Shown here in pieces: positions 1-9,428 of a stretch of DNA of 64,000 nucleotides; position 1 is the stretch's first letter, and the number at the start of each line of letters is the position of its first letter. Under the pieces are notes generated by a model that made no database searches, was not told the origin of the DNA, and saw only the letters and a list, made by a program, of their open reading frames with translations. The DNA is from JBFGFX01 sp965232455 (GTDB taxonomy: Bacteria; Pseudomonadota; Gammaproteobacteria; Steroidobacterales; Woeseiaceae). The translations under genes and the position numbers were made by a program. Location of the stretch: NCBI GenBank assembly GCA_965232455.1, contig OZ246981.1, forward strand, positions 3,038,001-3,102,000, written 5' to 3'.

Positions 1-1
1 C

Positions 2-712
2 ATATCGCCTTTCGACCGCCTGCGGGAACCTGATACAAGCTTCTGGTTCGGCGGCGATCTCGTTGGCCGCGACGTTTACAGCCGCACGATATTCGGTGCG
101 CGCGTATCGCTCGCCGTCGGTGTCGGCGTGGTCATCGGCGGCCTCTCACTGGGCCTCGTGGTCGGATTACTCAGCGGTTTCGTGCGCTGGATCGATCAGA
201 TTCTGATGCGGGTGATGGATGGTCTGATGGCCATCCCGTCAATCCTGCTCGCGGTCGCGCTGATCTCTCTGACCGGCGCCAGCCTCAGGAACATCGTCAT
301 CGCGATATCCATCGCCGAGGTGCCGCGCGTGGCCCGGCTGGTACGCAGCGTCGTGCTATCGCTCAAGGAACTGCCGTATGTGGAAGCGGCGATCGCATCA
401 GGCACGTCGTTCCTGTTGATACTTTGGCGACACATTTTGCCCAATACCGTTGCGCCCCTCCTCGTCCAGGGAACCTATATCTTCGCGTCCGCGGTACTGA
501 CCGAAGCGATCCTGAGTTTCATCGGAGCCGGCACGCCGCCGTCGACACCGAGCTGGGGCAATATCATTGCCGAGGGCCGCACGGTGTTTTCCATTGCGCC
601 GCACATCGTCCTGTTTCCGGGTCTTGCTCTATCGTTTACGGTTCTCGGCGTCAACCTTCTCGGCGACGGGCTGCGCGACACTTTCGACCCGCGCTTCGTG
701 AGTCGAAAGTGA
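2..712 (+). CDS. ABC transporter permease, DppC/OppC family (5' end outside window)
   Basis: Inner-membrane permease of a peptide/nickel-type ABC importer. The reading frame is open from base 2, so the gene starts upstream of the window. The first visible residues include GGDLVGRDVYSRTIFGARVS, the usual segment after the first membrane helix of DppC/OppC proteins (GTDxxGRDVxSRxxxGxRxS). Several hydrophobic segments follow, and the EAA loop that docks on the ATPases is recognisable as YVEAAIASGTS...ILPNTVAP. The stop overlaps the GTG start of the next gene (GTGA at 709-712), so the permease and ATPases are translationally coupled. The transported substrate cannot be read from the sequence. Confidence 0.93.
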   Translation: MSPFDRLREPDTSFWFGGDLVGRDVYSRTIFGARVSLAVGVGVVIGGLSLGLVVGLLSGFVRWIDQILMRVMDGLMAIPSILLAVALISLTGASLRNIVIAISIAEVPRVARLVRSVVLSLKELPYVEAAIASGTSFLLILWRHILPNTVAPLLVQGTYIFASAVLTEAILSFIGAGTPPSTPSWGNIIAEGRTVFSIAPHIVLFPGLALSFTVLGVNLLGDGLRDTFDPRFVSRK

Positions 713-1710
713 ACGGCGAATCGGCTTTGTTGAGCGTTGACGATCTCAGCGTGACTTTCGACACCGATCGCGGCGTCGTTGCCGCCGTCAGCGATTTTTC
801 CTACGTGCTCAGAGCGGGTGAGACGCTGGCTATCGTCGGCGAGTCCGGGTCCGGTAAAAGTGTCGGCGCGCTGGCGGTCATGCAGCTCATTCCGAATCCA
901 CCGGGCCGTATTACGAGTGGCGAAATCCTCTTCGACGGGCGGCGCTTGCTGCAACTCGACGAGAATCAAATGCAAAAGATCCGCGGCAACGACATCGCGA
1001 TGATTTTTCAGGAACCGATGACCAGTCTCAACCCGGTGCTCACCATCGCTGAGCAAATCATGGAAGCGGTACAGCTGCATCAGGGTTTCGACAAGACAAG
1101 AGCTCGTGCCCGGGCGCTCGAAATGCTGCGACTCGTGCAGCTCACCGAACCTGAGCGACGCCTCGACCAGTACCCGCATGAATTGTCGGGCGGTATGTGC
1201 CAACGCGTCATGATTGCCATGGCGCTTGCCTGCACGCCGTCCATCCTGATTGCCGACGAACCGACAACGGCGCTCGACGTCACGATACAGGCGCAGATTC
1301 TCGACCTGATGCGCGATATCAAAGAACGATTGGGGACTGCGATACTCCTCATCACCCACGATCTCGGCGTGGTCGCTGAGATGGCCGACCGGGTTCTGGT
1401 CGTCTATGCCGGTCGCAAAGTCGAGGAAGCGCCGGTTCGCGAGCTGCTCGACACCCCGCGGCATCCTTACACACTTGGGCTACTGGGTGCGATGCCGCGC
1501 CTTGGCAACGGCGGGCAACGGAACCGGCTGACGGAAATTCCCGGCACGGTGCCTTCGTTGCTGGAATCGATTGTCGGCTGCGCCTTCGCCGCACGGTGCC
1601 CCTTGGCCGGTGACAAATGCCGCCAACACGCACCGCCGCTGGAACGGCACGGCAGCACAGAACACTACGCCGCATGCTGGCGCAGCGACGACGTGGGGTC
1701 CGCGTCGTGA
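709..1710 (+). CDS. ABC transporter ATP-binding protein, DppD/OppD type
   Basis: ATPase subunit of the same importer, 333 residues. I chose GTG 709 because it overlaps the permease stop and gives the normal family N-terminus (LLSVDDLSVTFDT). Walker A GESGSGKS lies at about residues 44-51, the signature LSGGMCQRV at about 159 (the family usually has LSGGMRQRV, so Arg is replaced by Cys) and Walker B ILIADEP at about 179. The C-terminal oligopeptide-transporter domain carries the Cys pattern CAFAARCPLAGDKC. The stop overlaps the next GTG start (GTGA 1707-1710). It pairs with the following ATPase to make the heterodimeric motor. Confidence 0.93.
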   Translation: MNGESALLSVDDLSVTFDTDRGVVAAVSDFSYVLRAGETLAIVGESGSGKSVGALAVMQLIPNPPGRITSGEILFDGRRLLQLDENQMQKIRGNDIAMIFQEPMTSLNPVLTIAEQIMEAVQLHQGFDKTRARARALEMLRLVQLTEPERRLDQYPHELSGGMCQRVMIAMALACTPSILIADEPTTALDVTIQAQILDLMRDIKERLGTAILLITHDLGVVAEMADRVLVVYAGRKVEEAPVRELLDTPRHPYTLGLLGAMPRLGNGGQRNRLTEIPGTVPSLLESIVGCAFAARCPLAGDKCRQHAPPLERHGSTEHYAACWRSDDVGSAS

Positions 1711-2690
1711 GCGAACTTCTCAGAGTGACGGATCTCGTCAAGCACTTCCCACTGCAGTACGGGCTGCTGGACAGGGTGATGGGCAAGACACCGCAGATCG
1801 TGCGGGCAGTCGACGGCGTGAGCCTCGAAATCGCGGCGGGTGAAACCCTCGGTCTCGTCGGCGAGAGCGGCTGTGGAAAGTCAACGGTCGGCCGCGCGAT
1901 TCTTCGCCTTCTCGATCCGACGGCCGGTGCGATCGCTTTGCAGGGCCGGGACATCACAAAACTCTCTTCCGCGGCCTTGCGGCCCTTGCGTCAGCATCTT
2001 CAGGTCGTATTTCAGGACCCCTTTTCATCGCTGAATCCGCGCCGCACGGTGGGTCAGTCGGTGGCCGAACCTATCGTCAACTACAAGCTCGCGAAAAACG
2101 GCAGTGCCCGTACCCAGGTGGAGGAATTGTTCGCGCGTGTCGGGCTGCGTGCGGATCAGGTCGATCGCTACCCGCACGAGTTTTCCGGCGGGCAGCGGCA
2201 ACGCATTGGCATCGCACGCGCACTCGGCAGCCGCCCTAAACTCATCGTGCTCGATGAGCCCGTTTCAGCGCTCGACGTTTCGGTGCAGGCCCAGGTCATC
2301 AACCTGCTGGTCGACCTGCAGCAGCAACTCGGCGTTGCGTACCTGTTCATCGCTCACGACCTGGCCGTCGTCGAGCACATCTCCACGCGCGTTGCCGTCA
2401 TGTACCTCGGCAAGATCGTGGAGATTGCGGAAAAGAAGAGTTTGTTCCGGCGCCCACGGCATCCCTATACGAAAGCGTTGTTATCGGCGGTTCCCAGCAC
2501 CGACCCGTCGATGGCCAGCAAGCGCATCGTCCTGCAGGGCGATATCCCCAGCCTTAGCAAAGTCATTACCGGGTGCCGTTTTCGCTCGCGTTGTCCGATC
2601 GCAGCAGATGTCTGCGCCACGATCGATCCGCCGCTCGCAGAACAAGGTGCCGGTCACTACAGCGCCTGCCATTTCGCAAATCGCGACTAA
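1707..2690 (+). CDS. ABC transporter ATP-binding protein, DppF/OppF type
   Basis: Second ATPase of the importer, 327 residues. GTG 1707 overlaps the upstream stop and gives the usual DppF start (LLRVTDLVKHFP). Walker A GESGCGKS is at about residues 52-59, followed by the Q-loop (VFQDPFSSLNPR, a DppF hallmark), the signature FSGGQRQRIGIARAL and Walker B LIVLDEPVSALD. The C-terminal Cys-containing oligopeptide segment is CRFRSRCPIAADVC. Three genes in a row with 4-bp overlaps form one transcription unit. No binding-protein gene lies on this strand within the window; the convergent lipoprotein at 2718-4310 is the obvious candidate. Confidence 0.93.
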   Translation: MSELLRVTDLVKHFPLQYGLLDRVMGKTPQIVRAVDGVSLEIAAGETLGLVGESGCGKSTVGRAILRLLDPTAGAIALQGRDITKLSSAALRPLRQHLQVVFQDPFSSLNPRRTVGQSVAEPIVNYKLAKNGSARTQVEELFARVGLRADQVDRYPHEFSGGQRQRIGIARALGSRPKLIVLDEPVSALDVSVQAQVINLLVDLQQQLGVAYLFIAHDLAVVEHISTRVAVMYLGKIVEIAEKKSLFRRPRHPYTKALLSAVPSTDPSMASKRIVLQGDIPSLSKVITGCRFRSRCPIAADVCATIDPPLAEQGAGHYSACHFANRD

Positions 2691-2717
2691 CGCCCGGTCA
2701 GACCGTCTTGTTGGACC

Positions 2718-4310
2718 CTACGGCGGGCGGTACGGGCCCTTCTCAACGTTCCAGAGAACGGTGGTGCCGGGCACGTCGAGAACGCCGCTTACGCGCGGAC
2801 TGTAGGCAACCGGCGAAAACCACTGACCAATCGGCACGTACGGTACGAGATCGTAGGCGCTGGCCTGAATGCGGTCCACAAGCGTCTGTCGCTCAGTTTC
2901 CCCGATTGCAAACGGGTACGCATCGATCAGCGCCTGATGATCTGCATCGCAGGGCCAGCCAGGCCATGCCTGATCGCAGTTTGCCTGCATCGGCACGTTG
3001 CCGACGGGGTCGGACACGTTACCGCCCGGCCAGTAGGTCAGGCCGATGTCCCAGCCGCCCGCGCCGGGTGCCGCGCGATTGACGCGCCGCGCTCCCATCG
3101 CACCGAAGTCCATGGCCTGCAGATCGACATTGACACCAATGGACTTGAGGTCCTCCGCCATGACGAGCGTGGCGAGATTCATAAACTGGATATCGGTGGG
3201 ATGCAGGATAACGAGCGGCCGGCCATCGTAACCTGACGCCTGCATGAGTTGCCGCGCCTTGTCGACGTCCTTGCCGATTCCGATAGGGACGCCCGCTTCG
3301 CTTGCAAGCGGCGAACCGCAAACGAAGAACGAATGGCAGACCGAGGTAACTTCGGGGTCGCCGAACATGGCCTGCAGGTAGCGCTCCTGATCGATGAGAA
3401 ACAGCAACGCCTGTCGTGCTCGCGGGTCGTCAAACGGGGGATGCAAGTGGTTCATGCGCAGCATGCCCTGGAAACCGAGCGTATCCGTGCGACGGATGGA
3501 GATACCCGCATCACGCAGCAATGGCAGAAATTCCGGTGCGGGACTTTCGACGAAATCAATCTCGCCGTTTGCCAGCGCGAGTACTGCGGACTGCGGGTCG
3601 CGTATGTTGATCCACTCGACGTCGTCAACATGGACGTGCTTGCCGCCCGCGGTTCCATTCGGCGCTTCCGCGCGCGGCACATAGTGCTCGTTGCGGCGGT
3701 AAACGACTTTCGCGCCCGGAATCCACTCGTCACGCATGAATCGATAGGGTCCGGAGCCAACGCTGTCTTCGATGGCGTTACTCGCACTGGTGCGGGCAAT
3801 TCGTTCCGGCATGATGGCGGCGACCGGGCCGCCCGTCTTCGACAACGCGTGCAGCAGCAGGCCGTACGGGCGGGACAGTCGCCAGACGAATCGTCGCCCG
3901 TCCGCGGACTCGAGACTTTCGGTGACGCCGAATATCTGCCGACCGTAAGCGTCGCGCGCACCCCAGCGCCGCAACGACGTTACGACGTCCTTCGCCGTAA
4001 CCGCCGCACCGTCGTGAAACGTCAGACCTTCGCGCAGCGAAAACTCCCAGTCCAGCCCGTCGGCACTGACCGCATAACGATCGATCATCTGTGGCTGGGG
4101 CGTACCCATTGCATCGCGCCCGAACAGGAAGTCGTAAACCATCAGCGCGTGCCGCTGCACGATGCCCACCGTGGTCACTATCGGATCGACGGACTGCAAA
4201 TCGGCGTGCAGAACCGCGCGCAGGACACTGCTGTCCTCGAGCGGTGTGCAGCCGGACAGCAGCAGCCCCCCCAACGAGGCGCTTCCGGCGAGAAATTCGC
4301 GCCTCCTCAT
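2718..4310 (-). CDS. Periplasmic substrate-binding lipoprotein, SBP_bac_5 family, Tat-type signal
   Basis: Solute-binding protein of family 5 (peptides, nickel and similar ligands), 530 residues. I start it at ATG 4310 because this ATG overlaps the stop of the upstream methyltransferase (ATGA), has a GGAGGAGG ribosome site, and begins MRRREFLAGSASLGGLLLSG followed by Cys21. That combines a twin-arginine motif (RRxFL) with a lipobox, so the protein is probably Tat-exported and lipid-anchored. The body has the family pattern (TAKDVVTSLRRW, DPRARQALLFLID). It is convergent with the dpp-like genes, 27 bp from the DppF stop, and is the last gene of a TonB receptor operon. Binding of the dpp substrate is inferred from proximity only. 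Confidence 0.9.
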   Translation of the reverse strand: MRRREFLAGSASLGGLLLSGCTPLEDSSVLRAVLHADLQSVDPIVTTVGIVQRHALMVYDFLFGRDAMGTPQPQMIDRYAVSADGLDWEFSLREGLTFHDGAAVTAKDVVTSLRRWGARDAYGRQIFGVTESLESADGRRFVWRLSRPYGLLLHALSKTGGPVAAIMPERIARTSASNAIEDSVGSGPYRFMRDEWIPGAKVVYRRNEHYVPRAEAPNGTAGGKHVHVDDVEWINIRDPQSAVLALANGEIDFVESPAPEFLPLLRDAGISIRRTDTLGFQGMLRMNHLHPPFDDPRARQALLFLIDQERYLQAMFGDPEVTSVCHSFFVCGSPLASEAGVPIGIGKDVDKARQLMQASGYDGRPLVILHPTDIQFMNLATLVMAEDLKSIGVNVDLQAMDFGAMGARRVNRAAPGAGGWDIGLTYWPGGNVSDPVGNVPMQANCDQAWPGWPCDADHQALIDAYPFAIGETERQTLVDRIQASAYDLVPYVPIGQWFSPVAYSPRVSGVLDVPGTTVLWNVEKGPYRPP

Positions 4311-5314
4311 GTAACCGCCGACCCTCCTCCCCGCCGCGACTTTTCGCCCGAAATCCAGTAGCCCACGCAATGTCCGGACTCGCCACCGGTCGCTATATCA
4401 CGGCGTGCTTCGGAGCCGGTCAAGCGGCTCAGCTCACTCACTATCACGAGTGCGTCCTGTTCAGACAAGGCGGAGCGTTTCATGGCATGCAGACGACGCG
4501 CTTGCGCATCGAGCAATGTACGAATATTGCCTGCCATATTCAGAAGCATAGCGGGGTCGTTGCTTTTACGCAGCTCCGGCAGGCTGCGCACCGCGGCCAA
4601 TACTCTGTCAACGAGGCTGTGATCGGCGTCGGTGGAAAAGCCGGTTTCCAGGTGTGTGACCAGGGAGCCAAGCTTGCCAATCGATTGCTGTGCCGCAGCC
4701 GTTTCGGCGGGCGAATTGCTGCTTTCCGCACTGGCGATATCGAGCAGCATGCGCGCCAGCGAGGGGAACAGTTCGCTCCCCAGAATCGTCGTGGCCTGCC
4801 GGTGCTGCAGCTCGCAGCGCTCGGCCAGCACACTGTCGGCGGCGTGCACCAGCAACCGGAATTGCCCGCCCGGTTTCAGTACCCGGCTCGCCTCGGCAAG
4901 ACTTCGCGAACGGTCCGAGTATTCGATGCCGTACTGGCTGACAACCGCATCGAATGTGTCGTCGGCGAACGGCAGCCGTTCAAGCTGCGTTTTCGGATGA
5001 AAGCAGACGTCGTTCAAAAGGTTCGCGGCGGACGGCACGAAACGAGCGGGATCGACGTCGGCCGCGTCCACGCCGTGAATATCGAAGCGGTCGCCGCGGG
5101 ACTGAGACACGCCGGCGGCAAGCGTTGCGAGAACGCCGTTCCCGGTTGCAAGGTCCAGAATTCGAGCCGCGGCCGGGAGCGCGTCAAAAAACGCGCGCCA
5201 GGCTGCGGCAATCGAATCGTCCGCGGCCCCGCCGGCTTCGCAGACGCAGGACCGCAGCTGATCGGAGCGCCAGAAGACACTCCACTCCCAATGGGCGTCG
5301 CCCTGCCCGCGCAT
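4307..5314 (-). CDS. Class I SAM-dependent methyltransferase
   Basis: Cytoplasmic class I methyltransferase, 335 residues. Motif I is DLATGNG at about residues 54-60, followed by the acidic strand end (FDIHGVDAADVD) and the post-motif segment LPFADDTFDAVVSQYGIEY, then EASRVLKPGGQFRLLVH. This is the Methyltransf_11/25 layout. The C-terminal half is helical with no recognisable domain. It lies 11 bp downstream of the TonB receptor gene and its stop overlaps the start of the lipoprotein gene, so the three are co-transcribed. The acceptor is unknown; the context suggests it modifies an imported peptide-like or secondary-metabolite ligand, which is inference. Confidence 0.85.
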   Translation of the reverse strand: MRGQGDAHWEWSVFWRSDQLRSCVCEAGGAADDSIAAAWRAFFDALPAAARILDLATGNGVLATLAAGVSQSRGDRFDIHGVDAADVDPARFVPSAANLLNDVCFHPKTQLERLPFADDTFDAVVSQYGIEYSDRSRSLAEASRVLKPGGQFRLLVHAADSVLAERCELQHRQATTILGSELFPSLARMLLDIASAESSNSPAETAAAQQSIGKLGSLVTHLETGFSTDADHSLVDRVLAAVRSLPELRKSNDPAMLLNMAGNIRTLLDAQARRLHAMKRSALSEQDALVIVSELSRLTGSEARRDIATGGESGHCVGYWISGEKSRRGGGSAVT

Positions 5315-5325
5315 GCCCCGCTACG

Positions 5326-8229
5326 TCAGAACCGGACGGACCCGCCGAGGAAGAGCTCGGCGCCGGTCGGACTGAACGTGTCCGGACTCGTGTTAGCGCG
5401 AACCTGGCGGCGCCCCAGCAGCGGCGGATCCTCGTCGAACGCGTTAATAATGCCACCCCAGATGGCAATGCCATCGTTCACGTCGTAGTTGAACGATAGG
5501 TCGACGTAACCGTCGCCGCCAATATCCAGCGACGCCACCGAATCCGCCGTACGCTGGCCGAACACGACTTCGTCGAGACGCGTTTCCTCGGCCCAGCGAT
5601 GGCGCAGTCCGAGCGTCAGCGCGCCGGACGTCCAGTTGATCATCGTGTTCGTCTTGGTTTCCGGCTTGGGTTCGCCGCAGGTACGCCCGTAGGCGCCCGC
5701 ACACTCATTCACGGTATCGAGCCCGGCAATCGGTGTGAGGTTCAATTCGTCGAGGAACGTCGCATTGAACAATACGCTCAGTTCGCTGGTATTGCCGCCG
5801 ATGCCGAAACCGAGATCCCAGGCGTAGGAAATCATGAGATCGATACCGGAGGTTTCCAGTTCGCCGACATTGGCCGTGATGACACCGACGGGGTTCTGCG
5901 TGTCGATGACGCCGGTCGTACTGTTGCGGCCGGCCGCCTGACACGCGCCGCTGTTGAGGTCCTGGATTTGATTGAAGCACAGGTCCAGCACGTTGCTGAC
6001 GGATCCGCCCGATACGCCGATAGTGTCGTCGATCTCGATATTGAAGTAGTCGATCGATATTCTCAACTCGGGCAACGCTTCGGGCGTAATGACCGCGCTC
6101 AGCGTAAACGTGTCGGATTCTTCTTCATTCAGATCCGGATTGCCGCCGAACAATCCCGGGATTTCCGTGTTGGGCTGTATGCTCGGATCGCCGACCAGAT
6201 TGGCGGGCACACCCTTCGCGACACAGAGGCTTTGCAGCGTGGCGTCGTTTTCCGCGCCCGGCACGGCGCACGGATCCGTGGCGCTGACGGGGAACAAGCG
6301 CTGCCCGCCGAAGGCCTCGCCAACGCTGGGCGCGCGGATCGCCCGCTGGAACTGCGTGCCGAACGCGATGCTGTCGTTGATCTGCCAGTCGAGGCCGCCG
6401 AGGAAGGTGTTCACGCCGCCGGTCTGGTCCAGGTCGTAGTCCGAGTAGCGGTACGCGACCGTCGCGTCGAAGGCTTGCACTCCGGCTCTGTCGGTGATCA
6501 GCGGCAGGCGAACCTCGCCAAACAGTTCCCAGACGTCGATCTCGCCCACGGCCGGCGTAATCGCGTTGAACCCCGCGACATCACCGGTGCGCAAAGACTC
6601 GTCCGGGTCGAAATCGACGGAACTCGAACGCCACTCGGTGCCGATCAACGCGGCGATCGGCCCGGCCGGCAGCTCGAACAGTTCGCCGTTCAGAGTCGCG
6701 CCTATGACGTCGAGTTCGGTGGCTTCCGTATTCGTCGTCGCGATGTTCAGAAACTCGACACCCTCCGCCGATAGATTCGGCCCGAACGGGTTGAGCACCG
6801 GCGCGGCGCCACCCGAGGACAATATTCCCTCCGCGAACGCGGAACGCGACGCATTGCCGATCTGCACCTGGGTGTTGTCGGAACGCGTGTGCGAATAGTA
6901 GGCGTTGTAGTCCACATCGGCGAACGAACCTTCGATACCTATTAGCGCCCGGAACGCATTGCGCGTGTCTTTGTTGCGCCGCGGGCCAAGTTCGACCAGC
7001 CGCCGGTTGATGGTGAGACTGACGAGGCCGTCATTGGCCGGACCACGAATACCGTTCTCATCCATCAGTCGCAGCACGTCGCTGAGCTCGGGACTGATGA
7101 ATGGGTTGTCGATTTCGACATCGAAGGCCTGATTGATGAAACTCGAGGCGAAGCCCGTCGTCGTTTCGTTGTGTGAAAACGCGCCCTCGAAATAGACGGT
7201 GGCATTGTCACTGACGTCGTAATCGAGCAGCGTTGTTATCGCGTAACGCTCCTGCGGTACGCGCAGGAAATTGTCCAGCGTGTAATTGAAGAGATCGCCC
7301 GGTCGGGAGAACGGCCGCTGCGTGCTGCCGTCGTCGCTCGGAATAAAGCCGTCGTTGCCAATGCCCGTCAAACCGGCCGCAGCCAGCGCCGCATCCAGGC
7401 CGGGCACCGCGGCAATGTCCTCGGCTGCAGACGGCACGCCTTGAAAACGCCCATTCGGCACGAAGCTGCTGCCACCGGGACCGAGCACACGATTGCCGTT
7501 GGCGTCGGTGACGTCCGTCAGAACGCTGGCCGAGAAGCTACGATCGGTGGTCATGATCGACCGCCGATCGAGGTAGTTGAAGACGATGACCGCGTTGCCC
7601 TTATCGTCGGCGAAATTGCTGCCCAGCGTTATCGACACGTCGGTTATCTCGCCATCACCCTCAGTCGTCTGATTGAGTTGTGTGCGCAACTCCACGCCCT
7701 CGAAATCGTCTTTCAGGATGAAGTTGACCACTCCGCCGACGGCGTCGGATCCGTAAACGGCGGATGCACCGCCCGTTACGACCTCGACACGCTCGATCAG
7801 CGACGTGGGAATGTTGTTGATATCGGTACGCTGACTCGCATCGAAGAACGTGTATCGGCGGCCGTTTACGAGCACGAGACTACGCTGCCCACCGAGTCCT
7901 CGAAGATTGAGTGTCGCCGCACCCGTCGCCGTCGGGTCGGCCGTCGAATTGGTCGACGCGGTGCGTTCCGGCACGAACTGGGGCATGTTGTTCAGCACTT
8001 GCTCGACGTTTTGAAAGCCGGAGAGCCTGAGATCGTCTGCCGATACCGTATCGATGGGAATGGACGGCGCCTGTCGCCCGGTCCGGATGCGAGAGCCGGT
8101 AATCACGATTTCTTCTATGGCCTCGTCGTCGGCTTGCGCCATCGCAGTGCCGGGTGCCAGGCATGCCACCGCTACCGCCACGGAAACCGCTGACAACAAA
8201 GGTTTTGTTGGGACTATTTCAGATTTCAT
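5326..8229 (-). CDS. TonB-dependent outer-membrane receptor
   Basis: Energised outer-membrane importer of about 967 residues. ATG 8229 is preceded by AGGGAG and begins a typical signal peptide (MKSEIVPTKPLLSAVSVAVA..., cleavage near AMAQA). The longer upstream reading frame has no signal-like start and was not used. A TonB box (EEIVITGSR) lies at about residues 39-47, then the plug domain (GFQNVEQVLNNMPQF, LVLVNGRRYTF, IERVEVVTGGASAVYGSDAV) and a long barrel ending in the outer-membrane signature GGSVRF. Plug and barrel resemble the large receptors without siderophore-specific features. First gene of the operon with the methyltransferase and Tat lipoprotein. Its promoter lies between 8230 and 8450, shared divergently with a GST gene. 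Confidence 0.93.
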   Translation of the reverse strand: MKSEIVPTKPLLSAVSVAVAVACLAPGTAMAQADDEAIEEIVITGSRIRTGRQAPSIPIDTVSADDLRLSGFQNVEQVLNNMPQFVPERTASTNSTADPTATGAATLNLRGLGGQRSLVLVNGRRYTFFDASQRTDINNIPTSLIERVEVVTGGASAVYGSDAVGGVVNFILKDDFEGVELRTQLNQTTEGDGEITDVSITLGSNFADDKGNAVIVFNYLDRRSIMTTDRSFSASVLTDVTDANGNRVLGPGGSSFVPNGRFQGVPSAAEDIAAVPGLDAALAAAGLTGIGNDGFIPSDDGSTQRPFSRPGDLFNYTLDNFLRVPQERYAITTLLDYDVSDNATVYFEGAFSHNETTTGFASSFINQAFDVEIDNPFISPELSDVLRLMDENGIRGPANDGLVSLTINRRLVELGPRRNKDTRNAFRALIGIEGSFADVDYNAYYSHTRSDNTQVQIGNASRSAFAEGILSSGGAAPVLNPFGPNLSAEGVEFLNIATTNTEATELDVIGATLNGELFELPAGPIAALIGTEWRSSSVDFDPDESLRTGDVAGFNAITPAVGEIDVWELFGEVRLPLITDRAGVQAFDATVAYRYSDYDLDQTGGVNTFLGGLDWQINDSIAFGTQFQRAIRAPSVGEAFGGQRLFPVSATDPCAVPGAENDATLQSLCVAKGVPANLVGDPSIQPNTEIPGLFGGNPDLNEEESDTFTLSAVITPEALPELRISIDYFNIEIDDTIGVSGGSVSNVLDLCFNQIQDLNSGACQAAGRNSTTGVIDTQNPVGVITANVGELETSGIDLMISYAWDLGFGIGGNTSELSVLFNATFLDELNLTPIAGLDTVNECAGAYGRTCGEPKPETKTNTMINWTSGALTLGLRHRWAEETRLDEVVFGQRTADSVASLDIGGDGYVDLSFNYDVNDGIAIWGGIINAFDEDPPLLGRRQVRANTSPDTFSPTGAELFLGGSVRF

Positions 8230-8450
8230 CGTTGCTCCCTCGCCTGAACGTATGTGTTTCTCGTGTAACTGACGCGCCGGCCACGTGCGGACAAGCCCGA
8301 TCGATGACCTGATGAAATAAAGATAGCCGTTGGCAACACCGCTAAGACCACCCGAAGGGGTGGTTTGTCGATTTCCACCCATTTGGGTAGTGATCCGCGC
8401 CGCGACCGCGCGCGACAATGAAGCACATCGCAACGCCAGGTCTGCTCGAT

Positions 8451-9077
8451 ATGGATGACATTACGCTGTACATGTGGGGCAGTCCCAACTCGCGACGGGT
8501 GTCGATTCTGTTCGAGGAACTCGGTCTCGAATTCGCGACCCGATCCGTCAATATCCGCGAAAACGAACAATTTGCTCCGGAAATCCTTGGGCTGAATCCG
8601 TTCGGCAAAGTTCCGATCGTCGTCTGGCAGGAGAACGACAAGCAGCGCGTGCTGTTCGAGTCCGGCGCAATACTCACGTACTTCGCGGAAACCGCCGGAC
8701 GGTTTCTCCCTGCGGACGGCCCCGAGCGCGCCGAAACGCTCGCGTGGTTAATGGTGGTGTTGACGGCACTGGGGCCGCACAGCGCCTACGCGCACCACTG
8801 GAGCGCATTGACGAGCAAAAAATCGCCGCAGGCACTCGAGCATCACGTCAGCGTGGCCGCACGTGTGTACCGCCTGCTCGACGAGCGGCTGCGGCAGAAC
8901 ACCTGGCTTGCGGGCAGTTATTCCATCGCGGACATGGCTGCTTACCCGTGGATCGACGTCAGTGAGTGGACCACGCTGGAGTTAGACGACTACCCGGGTC
9001 TCAAGCGTTGGTCCGCAGAAGTCGGTTCGCGGCCGGCGGTGAAACGAGGCATGGCGCTGGGCGATTGCGCTGATTAG
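8451..9077 (+). CDS. Glutathione S-transferase family protein
   Basis: Soluble GST of about 208 residues. An in-frame ATG at 8418 exists, but ATG 8451 puts the thioredoxin-like strand (ITLYMWGSPNSRRVSILFEE) at the usual distance from the N-terminus and has AGG upstream. The N-terminal domain has the cis-Pro segment (GKVPIVV) and the glutathione-binding ESGAI motif (LFESGAILTYFAE). The C-terminal helical domain has the conserved N-capping segment SIADMAAYPWI. It is transcribed divergently from the TonB receptor. Detoxification or isomerase activity is possible; the substrate is not evident. Confidence 0.9.
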   Translation: MDDITLYMWGSPNSRRVSILFEELGLEFATRSVNIRENEQFAPEILGLNPFGKVPIVVWQENDKQRVLFESGAILTYFAETAGRFLPADGPERAETLAWLMVVLTALGPHSAYAHHWSALTSKKSPQALEHHVSVAARVYRLLDERLRQNTWLAGSYSIADMAAYPWIDVSEWTTLELDDYPGLKRWSAEVGSRPAVKRGMALGDCAD

Positions 9078-9428
9078 CTTGTTTTGATTCGCCCGAAGCG
9101 GGTGCTGGCAATCGAGCGCAAGCCCCCAGAGTATTCATGTAGACGCTTTTGCCGCTACCGAGATGGTTTTCGACCAGCGCCGTGCCGCCCGACGTCGCAT
9201 AAATGAATTCGTATTCATTCAAACGGTGTCTTCGCAATATGATTCGTGTAGTTCGATAAGACCTTTCGCTCCGTTCCCATAAAAAGATCCAATAACTAGT
9301 TGTTTGCGTGAGAGTCGTAGACCTTGCCGCTGATCTTCCACCGCCCGTTGTGGCTGTAGAGTACTAAGAAGTCGGTGAAACGAAGGCCGCCCGAGTTGCA
9401 GCAGCATGGTTGCGTTTGGCACCGGCAA
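9078..9428. other. Intergenic stretch, no supported gene
   Basis: About 350 bases between the GST and GH31 genes. The minus strand of 9001-9237 has a short open frame whose middle reads GTALVENHLGSGKSVYMN, reminiscent of a P-loop ATPase fragment, but it has no continuation and may be chance or a remnant. No terminator with a T-run and no clear promoter are seen. Confidence 0.4.

Noticed and set aside
475..1464. Long minus-strand reading frame opposite the ABC ATPase gene
   Set aside because: It is antisense to a clear ATPase with all motifs and shows no family sequence; a by-product of GC-rich codon use. The same holds for 3249-4361 (+), 5599-6774 (+), 9588-10982 (-), 15355-16707 (-), 20323-21399 (-), 25775-26782 (+), 29556-30674 (+), 31061-32056 (-), 34688-35854 (-), 39241-40926 (+), 43264-45105 (-) and 59820-61103 (+).
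9001..9237. Minus-strand frame with GSGKS resembling a Walker A
   Set aside because: Too short, partly overlapping the GST gene, and no other ATPase motif; at most a remnant.
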